DNA of 20,464 nt. Origin: a virus. The notes under the pieces were generated by a model. It worked only from the letters and a program-made list of their open reading frames with translations. It was not told where the DNA came from and made no database searches. The position numbers were made by a program, and so were the translations under genes. The stretch is from the IMG/VR virus record IMGVR_UViG_3300049597_000458, positions 1 to 20,464 of that record; one strand, written 5' to 3'. Positions 7,182 through 13,423 of the stretch are shown piece by piece (the first letter of the stretch is position 1; each line of letters opens with the position of its first letter).

Positions 7182-7907
7182 TTACTCCCAAGGCATCTTC
7201 TTGCCGCCCTTTGCTTTGGAGGTCTTGGCGGGAGGTGCCTCTTCTTCCTCTTCTTCCTCTTCTTCCTCTTCTTCCTCTTCTTCCTCTTCTTCCTCTTCTT
7301 CCTCGTCAGCGGGAGGCGAAACGACCTTGCCTTTCTTGGAGAGAGCTTTCAGCTCTTCCTGAGTAGGTTTTTTCTTGGCCTTGGAGGTCTTGGCCGGAGG
7401 AGTTTCCTCTTCCTCTTCTTCGTCCTCGTCCTCGTCCTCGTCGTTCTCCTCTTCCTCTTCCTCTTCCTCTTCCTCGTCCTCTTCTTCGCCCAAGGTAGTG
7501 CCTTCTTCGAAGATGGTGGAGATGTTGACGTAGGTTTTCCCGGCGTTGGCACCCTTGCCCTTGCTCTCGCGGGTGGTGATTTCCACCACCTTGCCGACGA
7601 ACTGAGCGAACCGCTTCGGGGTGATAACTCCTTCGAGGCCACAGGCTTCGGCGAATGCTTTGACTTCGCCCTCGGCGATGGAACGACGCTGTTCGTCGTC
7701 AGCCATGACTGCGATGTAGTAGCGGAAATCGCCCTTGTCCTTGTGGTGAAGTGTAACTTCGATTTGTTGAGTCTTCCCGGTAGGGTCAGACTTCACCGGC
7801 TTCATCACCATTCCGGTGATGGTGTAGTTGTGCGTCCCCAGAAGAAGATCGCGAATGGCGTTGTCGTTGATGGACTTCACCTTTTTAGTATCAATTTTCC
7901 AGCTCAT
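7182..7907 (-). CDS. Phage single-strand DNA-binding protein with two poly-Glu tracts
   Basis: 241 residues. Residues 1 to about 138 form a beta-rich domain with the look of the DUF669-type phage SSB family, including LLLGTHNYTITGMVMKPV, QQIEVTLHHKDKGDF, an AEACGLEGV helix, FVGKVVEITTRES, and KTYVNISTIFEEG. The remainder is extremely acidic low complexity: a first Glu/Asp tract, the linker PPAKTSKAK, a Lys-rich piece, a second almost pure Glu run of more than 20, a second PPAKTSKAK, and the end GGKKMPWE. Acidic C-terminal tails are typical of SSBs, but this length and duplication are unusual. It would coat single strands and pair with the Sak4-like ATPase upstream. The start follows a C/A-only leader with no SD. 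Confidence 0.75.
   Translation of the reverse strand: MSWKIDTKKVKSINDNAIRDLLLGTHNYTITGMVMKPVKSDPTGKTQQIEVTLHHKDKGDFRYYIAVMADDEQRRSIAEGEVKAFAEACGLEGVITPKRFAQFVGKVVEITTRESKGKGANAGKTYVNISTIFEEGTTLGEEEDEEEEEEEEEENDEDEDEDEEEEEETPPAKTSKAKKKPTQEELKALSKKGKVVSPPADEEEEEEEEEEEEEEEEEEEEEEAPPAKTSKAKGGKKMPWE
7239..7304. repeat. Tandem 9-bp repeat (CTCTTCTTC), coding poly-Glu
   Basis: About 66 bp of near-perfect tandem 9-mer, roughly seven copies, made only of C and T on the plus strand. On the minus (coding) strand it reads GAG/GAA Glu codons of the SSB tail. The tract is pure polypurine/polypyrimidine, so it is prone to slippage and could adopt triplex structure. Copy number may vary between isolates or be mis-assembled from short reads. 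Confidence 0.9.
7409..7494. repeat. Second low-complexity CT-rich tract (Glu/Asp-coding)
   Basis: Imperfect TCCTCT and TCCTCG repeats that encode the first acidic tract of the SSB tail (Glu runs with alternating Glu-Asp). It is less regular than the tract at 7239-7304. The two are flanked by copies of the same PPAKTSKAK-coding sequence, so the tail probably arose by internal duplication. Confidence 0.75.
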
Positions 7908-7960
7908 GTGCGTGGTAGTTGTAGTGTTGTTGGTTTGGTTTGGTTTGGTTTCTGCCAGAT
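7908..7960 (-). promoter_or_regulatory. C/A-rich SSB leader with four GGTTT (AAACC) repeats
   Basis: The leader of the SSB gene on the minus strand contains AAACC four times in tandem (7932-7951), then a run of mostly A and C (AACACTACAACTACCACGCAC) split only by a few T and G bases, ending at the ATG. No purine-rich SD is present. The stretch is predicted to be unstructured and resembles the C/A-rich leaders of other genes in the window. Confidence 0.6.
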
Positions 7961-8197
7961 TTACTGGAGATCGTGAATGGCGCGAACGATGTCGGTCACG
8001 CCGATGAAAGTTTTGAACTGCTTTGCTGTAATCGTTACACCATGCTCGCTGGTAATGTCTTCGAGCAGGTCGGAAACGTCCAGATCGGTGAGACCCAGCG
8101 CGGTGATCGGTGTCTCCGCTGAAACCGATTCCGTAGGGAGTCCGGTGTAGTCGGATACAATCTCAAGAACAGATAGAAGTGTGTCGTCCTCACTCAT
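7961..8197 (-). CDS. Acyl-carrier-protein-like protein lacking the phosphopantetheine serine
   Basis: 78 residues, the size of bacterial ACP. It aligns end to end with ACP: VLEIVSDYTGLPTESVSAET covers helix 1 and the loop, ITALGLTDLDVSDLLEDITS covers the LGxDSLDxVEL helix 2, and FIGVTDIVRAIHDL covers the 'I.TV.D....I' helix 4. In the LGADSLD consensus position it reads LGLTDLD, so the serine that carries 4'-phosphopantetheine is Asp38. It therefore cannot be a normal acyl carrier if the alignment holds, and may instead be a protein-protein adaptor with the ACP fold. Its location, between SSB and the recombination ATPase, is unusual for lipid metabolism. The fold call is by eye and moderately sure; function is unknown. 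Confidence 0.65.
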   Translation of the reverse strand: MSEDDTLLSVLEIVSDYTGLPTESVSAETPITALGLTDLDVSDLLEDITSEHGVTITAKQFKTFIGVTDIVRAIHDLQ

Positions 8198-8214
8198 AAG
8201 TCAAAATGTTAGGG

Positions 8215-8487
8215 TTACTTCTTGAAAGCGGACTTGCAACCGGCAGCGTGAGCACGTCGGCGGTTCTTGCGGATTTGCCGTTGGTTGGACGGAATCCGTG
8301 AGGGAGCAACCTGCGCTACTTGAGGCAGAGTAATAGCAGGACTCGGCACGAAATGCGGACGTGTAAACTTTTGTGTATCTCTCGGCTGCACAGCAGAAAT
8401 TGCAACCGGTGTGGTCGGAATCCGAGAACGTGCTCCAAAAATGGAAGCTGTCGCGAGAGCTAGTGATGCGGCAATTCTTTTGAACAT
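8215..8487 (-). CDS. Small basic protein with signal-peptide-like N-terminus
   Basis: 90 residues. The start MFKRIAASLALATASIFGARS has a basic n-region, a hydrophobic Ala/Leu stretch and small residues that could be a signal-peptidase site, so export is possible. The middle is Pro/Thr/Val-rich and probably disordered. The C-terminus is very basic (RQIRKNRRRAHAAG, then CKSAFKK). An alternative is a cytoplasmic nucleic-acid-binding peptide whose N-terminal helix is amphipathic. No family is recognised. It has a C/A-rich leader containing TCTAACA and sits between the ACP-like and Sak4-like genes. Confidence 0.6.
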   Translation of the reverse strand: MFKRIAASLALATASIFGARSRIPTTPVAISAVQPRDTQKFTRPHFVPSPAITLPQVAQVAPSRIPSNQRQIRKNRRRAHAAGCKSAFKK

Positions 8488-8516
8488 GGTGGTTGTCTGT
8501 TAGATGTTGGTGGTCG

Positions 8517-9302
8517 TTACTTGGTTGTCTTCTTTTTCTTGGTGGACTTCACCGGATCTTCGATGATACCCCCCTGAAGCTTGTAGATGATACGGGCAAG
8601 GTGTGGAACCTCAAGCTCTTTGAGCAAGCCTCCGCGATTTTTGGCGAAGCGGTCGCTGTCCCCTTGGTGGCAGCGCAGGACGCGCTCAGAATTACCGGCC
8701 TCGTCCATCTCGGAATCGAGGTAGAGGACATGAGCAAGCTCGTAGCAGAACTTTTCAGCGAACGCTTTACCTTCGAATGAAGGGCTGTAGATGAGTTCGC
8801 CTGTCTCGCCATCTTCGATGCGTGTGGTGTGGCATAGGAAAACACAGTGCTTGTCACCACCCATGAGAGTCTCAAGGAGGCCGATAGCTTGATCGTTATG
8901 TTCGCCGTAGGCTTTACGTCCATCAGCAAAGTCTTTCTTTTGCTGTTTCAAGATAAGCCGGGAAGCTTTCGAGAATGAGTCGAACACGATGGTATCGTAG
9001 TCAGGTGACTCCATGGCGAAGTTGACGGCAGCTTCGAATGAAGTCGGTTCGTAGGCTTCGATGTAAGGAATGTCGTAAAGGATGTCTGAGCGACCGGCAC
9101 CGAAGACCTTTTCAAGAGTCACCGGCTGGAGGGACTCCTCCCCGGTCTTCTCTGTTAGAATGACAATCGGATTGTATCCGGCGAGCGTCGCCGCCAGTGT
9201 GGTCTTGCCCATCCCGGCAGGACCGTGGACAGCGATTTTCTTGAACGTCATCGAAGCGGACTTTGCGGTGCTCTTGACTTTGATTTTCGATTTAATGGCC
9301 AT
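8517..9302 (-). CDS. Sak4-like RecA-fold ATPase (phage recombinase)
   Basis: 261 residues. Walker A is HGPAGMGKTT (26-35) and Walker B is DTIVFDSF (103-110). A later strand CVFLCHT and the segment RFAKNRGGLLKEL follow the pattern of the phage AAA_24/Sak4 family of short RecA-like ATPases. These anneal or pair single strands and typically work with a phage SSB, which is encoded three genes downstream here. The N-terminal ~20 residues and the C-terminus (KSTKKKKTTK) are Lys-rich extensions that may touch DNA. The leader is ACCAAACAACGCA, with no SD. The assignment to the family is firm; the recombinase role is from family knowledge. Confidence 0.85.
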   Translation of the reverse strand: MAIKSKIKVKSTAKSASMTFKKIAVHGPAGMGKTTLAATLAGYNPIVILTEKTGEESLQPVTLEKVFGAGRSDILYDIPYIEAYEPTSFEAAVNFAMESPDYDTIVFDSFSKASRLILKQQKKDFADGRKAYGEHNDQAIGLLETLMGGDKHCVFLCHTTRIEDGETGELIYSPSFEGKAFAEKFCYELAHVLYLDSEMDEAGNSERVLRCHQGDSDRFAKNRGGLLKELEVPHLARIIYKLQGGIIEDPVKSTKKKKTTK

Positions 9303-9462
9303 TGCGTTGTTTGGTGAAAGGGGTGGGAGGTGCGTGTTTTTGGTTGGCGGGTTATGTGTCCGTTGCTAAAGGCTCAAGCTTCTCTATCCGTCGTTGCGCT
9401 TGGTTGTTCCTTCAGCCATTTCACGTCATCTACGCGGAGATGTTACCTTCCCATTTGTTAGA
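9303..9462 (-). other. 160-nt spacer upstream of the Sak4-like gene
   Basis: Contains TCTAACA directly after the stop of the upstream gene (9456-9462) and a C/A-rich run before the Sak4-like ATG. A possible 16-codon GTG-started reading frame lies at 9374-9424 on the minus strand (VKWLKEQPSATTDREA), without an SD. It reads open for a few codons upstream, so it could be a gene remnant; it is too short to call. No clear terminator was seen. Confidence 0.4.
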
Positions 9463-9906
9463 TCACTTGAAGGTGACTTCAGGTGGTCCGGGTTTGGTGA
9501 CGATGTAGTCGTCGAGAATTTCAGAATGCTCCCGGTAGGCCGAAGTGACGACTTCAGGCTTCCAGCGAATTGCAGCGAGTGCGATGTCGCCCTGCTCTTG
9601 TCCGAGACGCTCAGCGTCCTCGACACTGATAGAACGGTTGAGCTTGCGGGTGATCCCGACCTTCACACCGTCGATGGTGATGGTCTTCGATCCCTCCTCT
9701 CCATTGTGGAGAGCGTCGGCAACGAAGAGGCGAATCTTCAACTGCTCTTCGCGGAGCTTTTCCAGTGATTCGGAAATCTCTTGCAGGCGAGTCCGTGCGG
9801 CGACGAGCTGCTTCTTTCCGATGGGGTATTTGACCTCGCTGTTAGGTGATGCTTTGGCAGCAGGTTTAGCAGGGGTTTTCTTTGGTGCTTTGGTGGTGGT
9901 GGCCAT
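9463..9906 (-). CDS. Conserved-looking phage protein of unknown function, Lys/Ala/Pro-rich N-terminus
   Basis: 147 residues. The first ~30 are low complexity (MATTTKAPKKTPAKPAAKAS), probably disordered and DNA-binding. Residues about 33-65 are a charged helix (AARTRLQEISESLEKLREEQ). A compact C-terminal part follows with ITIDGVKVGITRKLNRSISV, AIRWKPEVV and the ending VTKPGPPEVTFK. Proteins with a similar ending (TKPGxP) are common beside phage recombination genes, but no function is known to me. It is the first gene of the leftward operon, starting about 100 nt from the divergent HTH gene, after the leader AACCACCAACCACT without an SD. Confidence 0.7.
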   Translation of the reverse strand: MATTTKAPKKTPAKPAAKASPNSEVKYPIGKKQLVAARTRLQEISESLEKLREEQLKIRLFVADALHNGEEGSKTITIDGVKVGITRKLNRSISVEDAERLGQEQGDIALAAIRWKPEVVTSAYREHSEILDDYIVTKPGPPEVTFK

Positions 9907-10010
9907 AGTGGTTGGTGGTTACGAGAGCGAAGTTGAACGGTTTTACGAATAACACAAGAATAATTTTCATTCTGGACAAAATAATTTTTCAGGGCTAGGA
10001 ACTCCCCGCC
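9907..10010. promoter_or_regulatory. Divergent control region between the leftward operon and the HTH/primase unit
   Basis: AT-rich, about 104 nt, separating genes that point away from each other, so it should hold promoters for both. A direct repeat of AATAATTTT occurs at 9959-9967 and 9980-9988 (each followed by T or C), one spacing of about two helical turns. It is a candidate operator for the HTH protein encoded immediately to the right. The last ~25 nt are GC-richer and contain AGGA 10 nt before the HTH start. Confidence 0.6.
9933..9961 (+). promoter_or_regulatory. Candidate sigma70-like promoter for the plus-strand unit
   Basis: TTGAAC, a 17-nt spacer, then AAGAAT. The -35 matches TTGACA at four or five positions and the -10 matches TATAAT at four. 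Transcription would start about 40 nt before the HTH ATG. The call is by consensus only, in an AT-rich region where chance matches are likely. Confidence 0.35.
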
Positions 10011-10232
10011 ATGTCTGACCAAGACCCCATGACCACACTGCGAACGCTGGTGCGGGCTTCGGATCTGCACCTCACGCAGATTTCAACACGAAGCTCCGTG
10101 CCCTATGGAACGCTCTATCGAGCTATCCGAAAAGGGAAAAGCCTGAATGTTGACGCTTACGCGGCAGTCTATCAGGTTCTAACAGGTAACAGTCTTGTGG
10201 CAACTACTACGATTCCAGTAGATGAGCACTGA
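10011..10232 (+). CDS. Small HTH DNA-binding protein (Cro/CI-like)
   Basis: 73 residues, with one helix-turn-helix: LRASDLHLTQISTRSSVPYG is not exact in the sequence, where the helices read LTQISTRSSVPYGTLYRAIRK (about 21-41) and continue with SLNVDAYAAVYQVLTG. This is the compact lambda-repressor-like arrangement in which the second helix reads DNA. No dimerisation or peptidase domain is present. It is the first gene after the divergent control region, so it probably represses one or both promoters. Its end overlaps the primase start by 11 nt, and that overlap adjoins the first CTACTA palindrome. It is a likely, but unproven, candidate to bind either that palindrome or the AATAATTTT repeats. 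Confidence 0.7.
   Translation: MSDQDPMTTLRTLVRASDLHLTQISTRSSVPYGTLYRAIRKGKSLNVDAYAAVYQVLTGNSLVATTTIPVDEH
10204..10221. promoter_or_regulatory. Palindrome copy 1, CTACTA-N6-CAGTAG
   Basis: An 18-bp inverted repeat with 6-nt spacer CGATTC and one mismatch to CTACTA-N6-TAGTAG. It ends immediately before the primase ATG at 10222, so a bound protein or an RNA hairpin here would cover the primase start. Confidence 0.7.
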
Positions 10233-12513
10233 ACAAATACCGGAAGAGCTGAAGAAGCTCCAGCAGTGGGTCTGCTTCGATGTGTCGGAGGATGGGAGAA
10301 AGCTCCCCTTCATCCCCGGAACCACAAAGCTCGCATCCTCCGACCGTCCGCACGAATGGCGTTCATTCCGCATGGCGCTCAAGGACGTGACAGAAGGGAA
10401 GCGCCAGCATCTCGGGTTTGCCTTCTCGTCCGATGACCCCTACGTCTTCCTTGACCTCGACGATCCATCCGACAAGGACCAACAGCGGATCTGGAAACGA
10501 CTCAACACCTATTCACAGCGCTCCGTCTCCGGCGACGGTTGCCATCTCATCTGCCGGGGCAATTTCAAGGGGAGCGGGCGGCACCCGGCCAAGAAGTCGA
10601 TGGGACTTTTCAAGGAACGCCGTTTCTGCCTGATGACAGGCGATGTGGTCGGAGGACGTTCTACTATAAACGTAGTAGCTGACGAAGACCTCGAAGCAAT
10701 CGCCCGCTGGCTGGGCGGAGGCACCAAGACCGGCGAGGAGTTGATCGAGCACGAATCAGAGATCCCGGACCTGACTGTCTATCAGATGGGTGTGGACAGG
10801 TTCCAAAAATACAAAGCTCTGGCCAACGGGGACTGGCAGCAGTTCGAGGAATACGGCGGAGACCACTCCACAGCCGACCACGCTTTCCTAGCGATGCTTT
10901 GTGACCTAACAGATTCCAACGATCAGGTCCGCAAACTCTTCTACTACTCCGGCATGTGGAATGATTCGCGTGCTGCCAAGAAAGCCGCCCACGGTCTCCA
11001 CGGATACGTCAACCGGACGATCAAGAAGGTCCGCTCTGAGCAGGCGAGGGTTCAAGCAATCGAGGACAAAATCACCTTGGCACTCTTCGAGGAAGAAGAG
11101 ATCCCTGAGCAACCTGTAGAAACTACTATGCCCGTAGTAATTGAAAAGACCGGCAGCACCGACCTGATTGAGAGCTTACCTGACGGACTAATCAAGCAGG
11201 CAGCTCGATACGTCCACAAGTCGAGCATTCTCCCGCTACAGGAGTCCTCCCTCCTCGCTGCTCTAACACTGTTCTCCGGGATGTGTGGGCGTGCGTGGCT
11301 GACACCGACAATGTCGGGGTTGAATCTGTGGCTCGTCCTCGTCGCCGACACTGGATCTGGAAAGGACCAGTTCAACAAAGGATTGGGGCGCATCCTCGGG
11401 GCACTGGCGAAGCGCCAGCCATCCGCGCTCAACATCCTCGGCGGTGAGTTCGTATCCGGCCCTGCGGTCGAGCAGGCGTTACAGGACACCAAACGGTATA
11501 TCTCCTACGTCCCCGAGTTCGGCCACTTCTTTCAGCGCGTCAGCAACCCCAACGCTCCCGACCACATGAAGACGCTCCAGCAGCAGCTTCTCGACGCATT
11601 CAACGCCGCCGACAGATCGGGTCAGCTCAGGTGCCGAAAGCGGGCGCAGAGAGCGGAAGGTCCACCGATCATCGAGCGCCCGTGCGTGTGCCTTGTCGGA
11701 GAGACCACACCGACCTCGATGTTCGACAGCCTATCTATCAGGGACATTTCAACCGGCTTCCTCCCACGTCTCACCATCTTGGAGTCAGCGCCGGATTCGT
11801 GGTCGGACGAGGAGAACCCACAACACGGAGCGCTCCCTAGCAAGAAGTTCATGGACAAACTTGAGGAGTTGTTCATCGTCACCAACGCCGCCGATCTAAA
11901 GAATAGTTATACAGTCGTCGAACAGACAGAGGCGGCAGAGAAGCTCCTGAAGGCTTACAGATACAACAAACGTAAAATCACACGTAACTGCGACTCCCCG
12001 GTTGAGAAGGATGTCATCAACCGCGCTGGACTAAAGGTTCTCCGCTTGGCATCTCTTCTGGCCATTGCGGAGGACTTCTACAATCCGACCATTTCAGTAG
12101 AGCACGCAAAATGGTCTATCAACTTTATTGATAGAACCGACGAGGCTGTTCTCCAGCGCTTTACCTCCGGCAACGTCGGACAAGGTCAAGTCAAGCAGGA
12201 GACGGAGATCCTAAGAGTTGTTAGAAAGCTGGCGCAAACCAGTGTCAAGGAGCGCATCCGCATGAAGATGGTTCCTAAAGTGGCAAAGGACCGGACTGTC
12301 ATCCCCTACGGAACACTCAAGAACCGCTGTGTCGGTCTATCATGCTTTGCTTCTGATAGAGCTGGTGCTGTTAGTGCCTTCGACAAGGCTGTCAAAAACC
12401 TCAACGAGTCAGGCGTCCTCATCACGCTACCACAACAAATGGCGGCTGATAGATACGACACCGTCCGTGGAAAACTCCTATTCTACGACAAAGATGCCGA
12501 CACGACCGATTGA
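10222..12513 (+). CDS. Primase-helicase: AEP-type primase domain fused to DUF3987-like ATPase
   Basis: 763 residues. Residues 1 to ~170 look like an archaeo-eukaryotic primase/polymerase core: VFLDLDDP with Asp78 and Asp80, SVSGDGCHLICRG with His108, and RRFCLMTG near 133-140. A small helical domain follows (STADHAFLAMLCDLTDSN and LFYYSGMW), like the primase C-terminal or helix-bundle domain of primase-polymerases. From ~315 is a DUF3987-type P-loop module with ADTGSGKD (375-382), a Glu in YISYVPEFGH (427-436) and GFLPRL (512-517). Asp382 replaces the Ser/Thr usual after the P-loop Lys. Together it should prime and help unwind DNA at the phage fork. The start overlaps the HTH stop by 11 nt. 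It contains palindrome copies 2 and 3. Confidence 0.88.
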   Translation: MSTEQIPEELKKLQQWVCFDVSEDGRKLPFIPGTTKLASSDRPHEWRSFRMALKDVTEGKRQHLGFAFSSDDPYVFLDLDDPSDKDQQRIWKRLNTYSQRSVSGDGCHLICRGNFKGSGRHPAKKSMGLFKERRFCLMTGDVVGGRSTINVVADEDLEAIARWLGGGTKTGEELIEHESEIPDLTVYQMGVDRFQKYKALANGDWQQFEEYGGDHSTADHAFLAMLCDLTDSNDQVRKLFYYSGMWNDSRAAKKAAHGLHGYVNRTIKKVRSEQARVQAIEDKITLALFEEEEIPEQPVETTMPVVIEKTGSTDLIESLPDGLIKQAARYVHKSSILPLQESSLLAALTLFSGMCGRAWLTPTMSGLNLWLVLVADTGSGKDQFNKGLGRILGALAKRQPSALNILGGEFVSGPAVEQALQDTKRYISYVPEFGHFFQRVSNPNAPDHMKTLQQQLLDAFNAADRSGQLRCRKRAQRAEGPPIIERPCVCLVGETTPTSMFDSLSIRDISTGFLPRLTILESAPDSWSDEENPQHGALPSKKFMDKLEELFIVTNAADLKNSYTVVEQTEAAEKLLKAYRYNKRKITRNCDSPVEKDVINRAGLKVLRLASLLAIAEDFYNPTISVEHAKWSINFIDRTDEAVLQRFTSGNVGQGQVKQETEILRVVRKLAQTSVKERIRMKMVPKVAKDRTVIPYGTLKNRCVGLSCFASDRAGAVSAFDKAVKNLNESGVLITLPQQMAADRYDTVRGKLLFYDKDADTTD
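10661..10678. promoter_or_regulatory. Palindrome copy 2, CTACTA-N6-TAGTAG
   Basis: A perfect 6-bp inverted repeat with 6-nt spacer TAAACG inside the primase gene (codons for RSTINVVA). It has the same spacing as the other three copies. Confidence 0.75.
11123..11140. promoter_or_regulatory. Palindrome copy 3, CTACTA-N6-TAGTAA
   Basis: Spacer TGCCCG with one mismatch in the outermost base; the inner five base pairs (TACTA/TAGTA) are perfect. It lies in the primase gene, in the linker between the primase and ATPase domains. Confidence 0.65.
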
Positions 12514-13003
12514 TCGAATCCGTGAGAGCGGGTTCTTCGAACTTAAAATCAACCCCGGTGGAGGGTTGTGTCATGTGAAAGGGTGCAAGAATAGTTGCTC
12601 TGTGAAGGGGCTGGATCTTTGCCAGAAGCACTACCGGCAGTTTTGGAGATACGAGAACCCACAACGCTCTTCGTATGCCGTGCTCAAGTGTCACGCCAAG
12701 CAGCGAGGAATCAAGTTCACCATAAGCTTTGACTACTACTGTGGTCTAACAGACGCACTTAGCTATCACGATAGGGGTGCCGAAAACAGAGGTGACGTTC
12801 TAACAATAGACCGTGTCGATGCTACCAAAGGATATGAACCGGGCAATCTCAGAATCGTCACACACATTGAGAACTCTATCAAAGGGAACCGTGAAAGATT
12901 CCTCCCTGAGCATATCCAGCACATGCTTCAACGCCGTCGTGCAGAAGCCTTGGAGACCTTAGAGCGCTTCGAAGAAGAGGAAGAAGAGCGCTTTCCGTTC
13001 TGA
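12494..13003 (+). CDS. HNH endonuclease with N-terminal zinc finger
   Basis: 169 residues from the ATG at 12494, inside the primase 3' end (20-nt overlap). The N-terminal part has CHVKGCKNSCSVKG followed by LCQKHYRQFW, a Cys/His cluster that looks like a zinc finger. The HNH core is LTIDRVDATKGYEPGNLRIV followed by THIENSIKGNR, giving Asp and the conserved GY..GN and N..K pattern of this HNH branch. It is likely a free-standing homing or nicking nuclease placed behind the primase gene, as the first HNH is behind the polymerase gene. The C-terminus is FEEEEEERFPF, an acidic run capped by Pro-Phe, like the tip of SSB. Its 3' end overlaps the oppositely oriented gene by 76 nt. Confidence 0.8.
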   Translation: MPTRPIDRIRESGFFELKINPGGGLCHVKGCKNSCSVKGLDLCQKHYRQFWRYENPQRSSYAVLKCHAKQRGIKFTISFDYYCGLTDALSYHDRGAENRGDVLTIDRVDATKGYEPGNLRIVTHIENSIKGNRERFLPEHIQHMLQRRRAEALETLERFEEEEEERFPF

Positions 13004-13299
13004 ATCACAGGCACCTCCAGCAGATGCGCGGCGGTGGCAAGGACACGGAGGGGTAGCTTGATGTGGCTACCACCTGCCGATAAACCTTCAGGATCTATCA
13101 GATCCCTGTGAACGTGCTTGGCTTTCTTCCACTCACGTTTCAAGCGTTGTGCCAGTTGATCGAACTCGTGATCCTGAATGATTGAACTACTATAGACATA
13201 GTAGCAAGCGCAATGGAGCAAGTAATGAGGGACGAGCATCGAAGACGGCAGACTCTCGATGTAGCGGCTATTCTGGAAGAATAAAACGTCCGGGTGCAT
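12928..13299 (-). CDS. LigA-N-terminal-like (ligase Ia-domain-related) phage protein
   Basis: 123 residues from the ATG at 13299; a GTG at 13350 and an ATG at 13239 are alternatives. The core MLVPHYLLHCACYYVYSSS, followed by IIQDHEFDQLAQRLKREW and then HVHRDLIDPEGLSAGGSH, resembles the small phage proteins annotated as ligase LigA-related. Those match the Ia domain of NAD-dependent ligase ('YYvlD.p.isD.eYD.L...L'). There is no adenylation domain, so it cannot ligate on its own; an NAD- or nucleotide-binding role is possible. The C-terminus (RSSSSSSKRSKVSKASARRR) is antisense to the Glu tail of the HNH gene and may be a product of that overlap. Palindrome copy 4 lies within it. Confidence 0.7.
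   Translation of the reverse strand: MHPDVLFFQNSRYIESLPSSMLVPHYLLHCACYYVYSSSIIQDHEFDQLAQRLKREWKKAKHVHRDLIDPEGLSAGGSHIKLPLRVLATAAHLLEVPVIQNGKRSSSSSSKRSKVSKASARRR
13187..13204. promoter_or_regulatory. Palindrome copy 4, CTACTA-N6-TAGTAG
   Basis: A perfect copy with spacer TAGACA; the symmetry extends one further base pair inward (CTACTAT-AGAC-ATAGTAG). It lies in a gene on the opposite strand from copies 1-3 and in a different reading frame, which argues that the DNA rather than the protein sequence is conserved. Confidence 0.75.
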
Positions 13300-13423
13300 A
13301 AGAAAGGGTCTCCAGCCATCTCCTCTGGATTTCACAGAGAGACCTCTCACCGAAAGGGTGGGTTACACCTGAGATGACTGGAGTTTGCACGGTTCATTTA
13401 TTGTGTGGGTCACCTGTGCTTGG

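Noticed and set aside
6958-7366. Plus-strand open frames with long poly-Ser or poly-Leu/Pro runs opposite the SSB tail
   Set aside because: They are the complement of the poly-Glu tract. The SSB frame has a folded domain and fits the operon; the plus-strand frames do not.
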